From: Adenanthera pavonina
Taxonomy: Eukaryota > Streptophyta > Magnoliopsida > Fabales > Fabaceae
Reading direction: 5' to 3'
Assembly (NCBI GenBank): GCA_026686845.1
Contig: JAIVEN010000022.1
Coordinates: 20,620,001-20,684,000 of the forward strand
Length of the DNA: 64,000 bases
Shown here: positions 60,687-64,000 of the stretch, one piece after another
How the letters are laid out: each line of letters opens with the position of its first letter
How positions within the stretch are numbered: position 1 is the first letter of the stretch
Notes under the pieces: generated by a model
Database searches by the model: none
What the model was told of the DNA's origin: nothing
The model's input: the letters and a program-made list of their open reading frames with translations, nothing else
Made by a program: the position numbers and the translations under genes

Positions 60687-61680
60687 ACGCCGGATGGGTT
60701 TGACCCGGTGCCGAGTCATACAATAGGGGTCCATAGAAACATGTTTTTGATGTGTTTTCATGATATTTTGGCCTTTTATGGGCTTCTAAATTTTCCTATA
60801 TGAAGAGACACGACAGAAACATAAAAAGGGAGTCAAAAATGCACTCAGAAGTCAGAGAACACGGTTCTAAACGTATCTGGGAGCAACTAGGAGCATCTTA
60901 TAGAAAAAGAGCAAGGAGATTTGGGGAGTATTAGTGATAGATTCATTTTTTTTAATATAACTCTGTTTTCTTATTATTTTCACTATGATTTAGGATTTTA
61001 ATTTTGATTTAATTTCTATTTCCATAAGTAGCTAAATTTCTCAGTCAGGGGTAGGGATGTAGCCTGACTGGGATTGATTGGATTTGTTTCTCTAGTTAAG
61101 ACTCTTTGATTTGTTCTTTAAGTTATATTTAATTGATCTTTTTATTATATTTATCTCTTTTGCTCATTCATGTAGATTTTATGCTTGATCACCATAGAAT
61201 CTAATTAATGGGTAAACTTGATGGACTGAGAGGTGAAGAATGAACCTAGATTTAGAGAGATAAACTTGAATAATTAATCTAGAGATAGAATTAGAAATTC
61301 ATGGTGATATATGTTGTAGTTTTCAAGGTTTAATTAGAAAATTTAGTTGCGCGAGAGCGAATTGAATCCTAATTAAATTCGGACTAATTGACCGAGAGAC
61401 AATTAGGACGCTTTAGAAACAACAGTAACTATAATTATGCAGAATCCAATTAAGAAATAAAATCTAATTATCTCATAAGGTGAATCCTAATCCTTTGACG
61501 CTTCTAGAACTAAATCAAACTCGGACATCATTTTATTTCCTAGTTTTTTTTTTTATCTTTTTAATTTGAATTATCAAGTTGATTATCAATTAATTTTTGA
61601 GATTAAAAGTTTGGACTATAAATTTACTACCTCTCTTGGGTTCGACTTCTAGAATACTCTGGGGATATTTTTGACTACCA
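60687..61680. repeat. LTR-like fragment replacing the centre of the left Cassandra LTR
   Basis: The left LTR keeps about 72 bp at one end (60615-60686) and about 31 bp at the other (61681-61711). The ~990 bp between contain words typical of another gypsy LTR group (GTTGCGCGAGAGCGAATTG, CTTGGGTTCGACTTCTAG, ATACTCTGGGGATA). The 5S-like core is missing. Origin of the fragment is inferred. Confidence 0.45.
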
Positions 61681-62006
61681 AAAAGGTAGACACACCTTAT
61701 TGATATATGTAATACCTATCAATTCCTTTAAACTATCCATAACCGTATAGTCCCATACCTATACAATCGCTGAATCCCCTCTCGTTCCGGTATGCATTTA
61801 ATTCATTCATATGTCCCTCCCACTTAGAAGCCTGCCAGGAGCCGCTTCTTGTTCGTGCCTCATCACTTTTATCTCACACTCCTTTTTCTTGCACCAGCAA
61901 TCACTTCTCGCCCTCATCAGCATCCGAATGTTACATGCCCACCAACATCCATGTGGTTTGTCCTCGAACCATACCGTACTGAGAGAGGCCGGACTCTGAT
62001 ACCAAC

Positions 62007-62209
62007 TGTAACGTCCAGCCACTTCTTTGGAATTGATGACTGTCCCCACAAACCAACACAAGTCCTTTCAGTGTACTTTGTCCTCACTCACACACCTCCT
62101 ACTCAGGAAGTCACCCATCCTGAAATTGCTCCAGGTCAAGCACGCTTAACTGAGGAGTTTTTCAGGGATAAGCTATCCAAAAGGTTGGTGCATCTTGTTG
62201 ATATAAGTA
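62007..62209 (-). repeat. Middle Cassandra LTR with 5S-rRNA-like core
   Basis: On the - strand the segment 62162-62104 reads CAGTTAAGCGTGCTTGACC and then AGGATGGGTGACTTCC. These correspond to the A-box and C-box regions of the pol III internal promoter of plant 5S rRNA (AAGTTAAGCGTGCTTGG, AGGATGGGTGACC). The end is GGACGTTACA followed by the primer site. Confidence 0.75.
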
Positions 62210-62503
62210 GTACCTATCAATTCCTTTAAACTATCCTTAACTGTATAGTCCCATACCTATACAGTCGCTGGATCCCTCTCATTTCGGTATGCATTCGATT
62301 CATTCATATGTCCCTCCCACTTAGAAACCTGCTAAGAGCCGCTCCTTGTTCGTGCCTCATCACTTTTATCTCACACTCCTTTTTCTTGCACCGGCAATCA
62401 CTCCTCGCCCTCATCAGCATCCGAATGTCACATGCCCACCAACTTCCGTGTGGTTTGTCCTCGAACCATACCGTACTGGGAGAGGCCAGACTCTGATACC
62501 AAC

Positions 62504-62706
62504 TGTAATGTCCGGCCACTTCTTTGGGATTGACGACTGTCCCCACAAACCAACACAAGTCTTTTCGGTGTACTTTGTCCTCACTCACACACCTCCTACC
62601 CAGGAGGTCACCAATCCCAGAATTGCTCTAAGTCAAGCATGCTTAACTGAGGAGTTTTTAAGGAATATGCTATCCAAAAGGTTGATGCGTCTTGTTGATA
62701 TAAGTA
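62504..62706 (-). repeat. Right Cassandra LTR with 5S-rRNA-like core
   Basis: About 90% identical to the middle LTR at a 497-bp offset. Its 5S-like core (62601-62659) is more decayed: CAGTTAAGCATGCTTGAC, and GGATTGGTGACC with one base changed or lost. It ends against gypsy LTR sequence at about 62707. Confidence 0.7.
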
Positions 62707-64000
62707 AAAGGTAACCAGGATAGGATATGGGTCATACATAGATACCATTTGGGACAGGATAATTATGAAAATATAAAAATAAAATTAGAATAGTCGTGCA
62801 GCCCAAAAATGCTAAATTACTATAAATGCGGTTTTACCAGTATGGTTAAAAATTACTCGGTTTAAGATATATTTGAACCAAGAAAAATTGAGTATACTAG
62901 ACACTTAGAACACTCTCATTGGGATTGCAAAATGGGCAGCTTGAATTTTTGGTAAAACTTCGTCAAGAAGTTGTTGAATTTTTGGCCAAAAAGGAAGCAT
63001 GGTTACTTTTGCTAATTAACCATGATAAGCAATATTATTAAACCATCTAATTAACCATCTAATTACCATCTTTCCACTTCATTTCTCGAGAGTTGCAGTT
63101 GCAAACAAAGGGCTAAAAAACGCAAGAAAGAAAGGAGAGAAAAGAGTGGAGGAGAAGAGAAAGCTCAAGGAAAAATTGAAGGCTTAAGTTCTAGGTAAGT
63201 TTTCTACTACTTCAAAATTGCTATTTGTAGTATTTGGAGCAAGGTTCATGGATTAGTTTTTCTTCTCGATTCTCTTAGGGTTTCAGCCATGGCCTGATTT
63301 AACAAGAAATGGAGTTTTCGGACCATAAATCAGAGGAGAAATGATAGAATGTTCATTTAAAGCTTGAATATGCAAGTAGTTTGTTGTATAACAAAGTGTA
63401 GCAATTTACCTATTCTTGCCTTATATTGTCATGTGATTTTCAATGAATTTGATGACTTACCTATTGTTTAATATGATCATTTGTGATGTTTTAAGAATGT
63501 TAGATGAGTTAATTGACGGGTTTTGAGACCTTGGGATGTCTAAAATACAAAATGAAAATCTGCCGAAATTTTTGTAAAATATTATGGCATAAATGTTTAA
63601 AAGTATTCACTTGATATTTTATGATGATTATATGCTTAATGTAATAATATGATTGCATGAATGGTGATTGCTACTGAGATTTTTTGAATGTCACCTCCCT
63701 TCAATGACTAACCATCCTCGGGAGAACCAATGCAAAAGAGCTAAGGAAGGAGCAAAAGGCATGAAGAAGAAAATGATGAGTTGTTGATGTGCAAGTTATC
63801 ATGTTATAATATGAATTGTTATTTGTGCCTTGTTTTATATGAAGTTGTAAAATAGTGAATAATATGTTAATGTTGTAGAAAATATATGAAAATTTTCAGT
63901 TCTGGATTTTGGGATATGAAGTTATATTCTACCAAGTTTCATGCCAAAAGGAGTTCATTTGCATGGGTTTTGGCAAGAAATTGCAATATAGATCGAAACA
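62707..64000. repeat. Gypsy-type LTR fragment running off the right edge
   Basis: From AAAAGGTAACCAGGATAGGA (about 62706) onward the sequence matches, in inverted order, the LTR at 50814-53548. Examples are TAGATACCATTTGGGACAGG here and its counterpart near 53085, and GACCTTGGGATGTCTAAAAT here and its counterpart near 51970. The corresponding first ~400 bp of the other copy are missing here, replaced by the Cassandra chain. Confidence 0.6.

Larger units (their letters stand above)
60615..62706 (-). mobile_element. Tandem chain of Cassandra-type TRIM units
   Basis: Three LTR copies end (on the + strand start) with TGTAACGTCC or TGTAATGTCC at 60615, 62007 and 62504. Just left of the last two, the + strand reads ACTCTGATACCAAC, the reverse of a tRNA-Met primer site TGGTATCAGAGT. 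This places a ~295-bp internal domain (61712-62006 and 62209-62503) between ~203-bp LTRs, on the - strand. The two full LTRs carry 5S-rRNA-like sequence, the hallmark of Cassandra elements. LTR-internal-LTR-internal-LTR chains sharing LTRs are known for this family. The left LTR is interrupted by ~990 bp. No protein is encoded; open frames along the unit are incidental. Confidence 0.75.

Noticed and set aside
62104..62659. Possible 5S rRNA genes
   Set aside because: Only the internal-promoter half of 5S is recognisable, with changes in the key boxes, and it lies inside LTRs; these are retroelement-borne relics, not rRNA genes.
61849..62714. Two similar open frames of 122-126 codons (61849-62229, 62346-62714)
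   Set aside because: They run along the Cassandra units across primer site and LTR on the opposite strand; their similarity is explained by the repeat, not by coding constraint.

Overview
The window is nuclear DNA from a flowering plant, most likely a dicot. The evidence is AT-rich intergenic sequence, GT-AG introns of 70 bp to 2 kb, and plant-type transposons of nearly every class. Three intact-looking protein genes are present, all on the + strand; almost everything else is transposable elements in various stages of decay. No CRISPR array, operon, tRNA gene or complete rRNA gene was seen.

Layout. (1) 1-10069: most of a Ty1/copia retrotransposon of the SIRE/Maximus type on the - strand. It has a 1.66-kb LTR, a tRNA-Met primer site, gag, protease, integrase, RT-RNase H and an extra ORF after pol, all broken by stops; the other LTR lies left of the window. 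A Helitron 3' terminus (10088-10118) sits 19 bp beyond the LTR. (2) 10.1-17.7 kb: no recognisable gene, but a clean hAT MITE. (3) 17.77-23.2 kb: a UBR7-type N-recognin gene (UBR box plus PHD-like finger, 407 aa, 5 coding exons) with an E2F site and telo-box in its promoter and a Stowaway MITE in intron 4. (4) About 27-30.9 kb: a 247-aa coiled-coil plus PH-domain protein gene (7 coding exons) with a dead duplicated exon in intron 5. (5) 31-42.5 kb: foldback MITEs, tandem duplications, a complete small non-autonomous LTR element with an AATTG target duplication, a Mutator-like element and a tRNA-type SINE with an 18-bp target duplication. (6) 43.0-44.4 kb: a clade A protein phosphatase 2C gene (298 aa, 3 exons) behind an ACGT-rich, ABRE-like promoter. 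(7) 44.4-56 kb: decayed repeats, a Stowaway MITE and a long gypsy-type LTR. (8) 56.4-60.6 kb: a wrecked autonomous Helitron (Rep-helicase) gene. (9) 60.6-62.7 kb: a tandem chain of Cassandra-type TRIM units whose LTRs carry 5S-rRNA-like sequence, abutting a second, inverted gypsy LTR that runs off the right edge.

The three host genes have no visible functional link. UBR7-like proteins are linked to N-degron or chromatin-associated ubiquitination, PH proteins bind membranes or partners, and clade A PP2Cs are ABA co-receptors. No undescribed multi-gene system was found. The most interesting items are the Cassandra chain, the dead duplicated exon, the ABA-type promoter with overlapping upstream start codons on the PP2C gene, and the repeat motif shared by the LTR and internal spacer of the copia element. 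Family names come from recognising motifs by eye; no database search was run.
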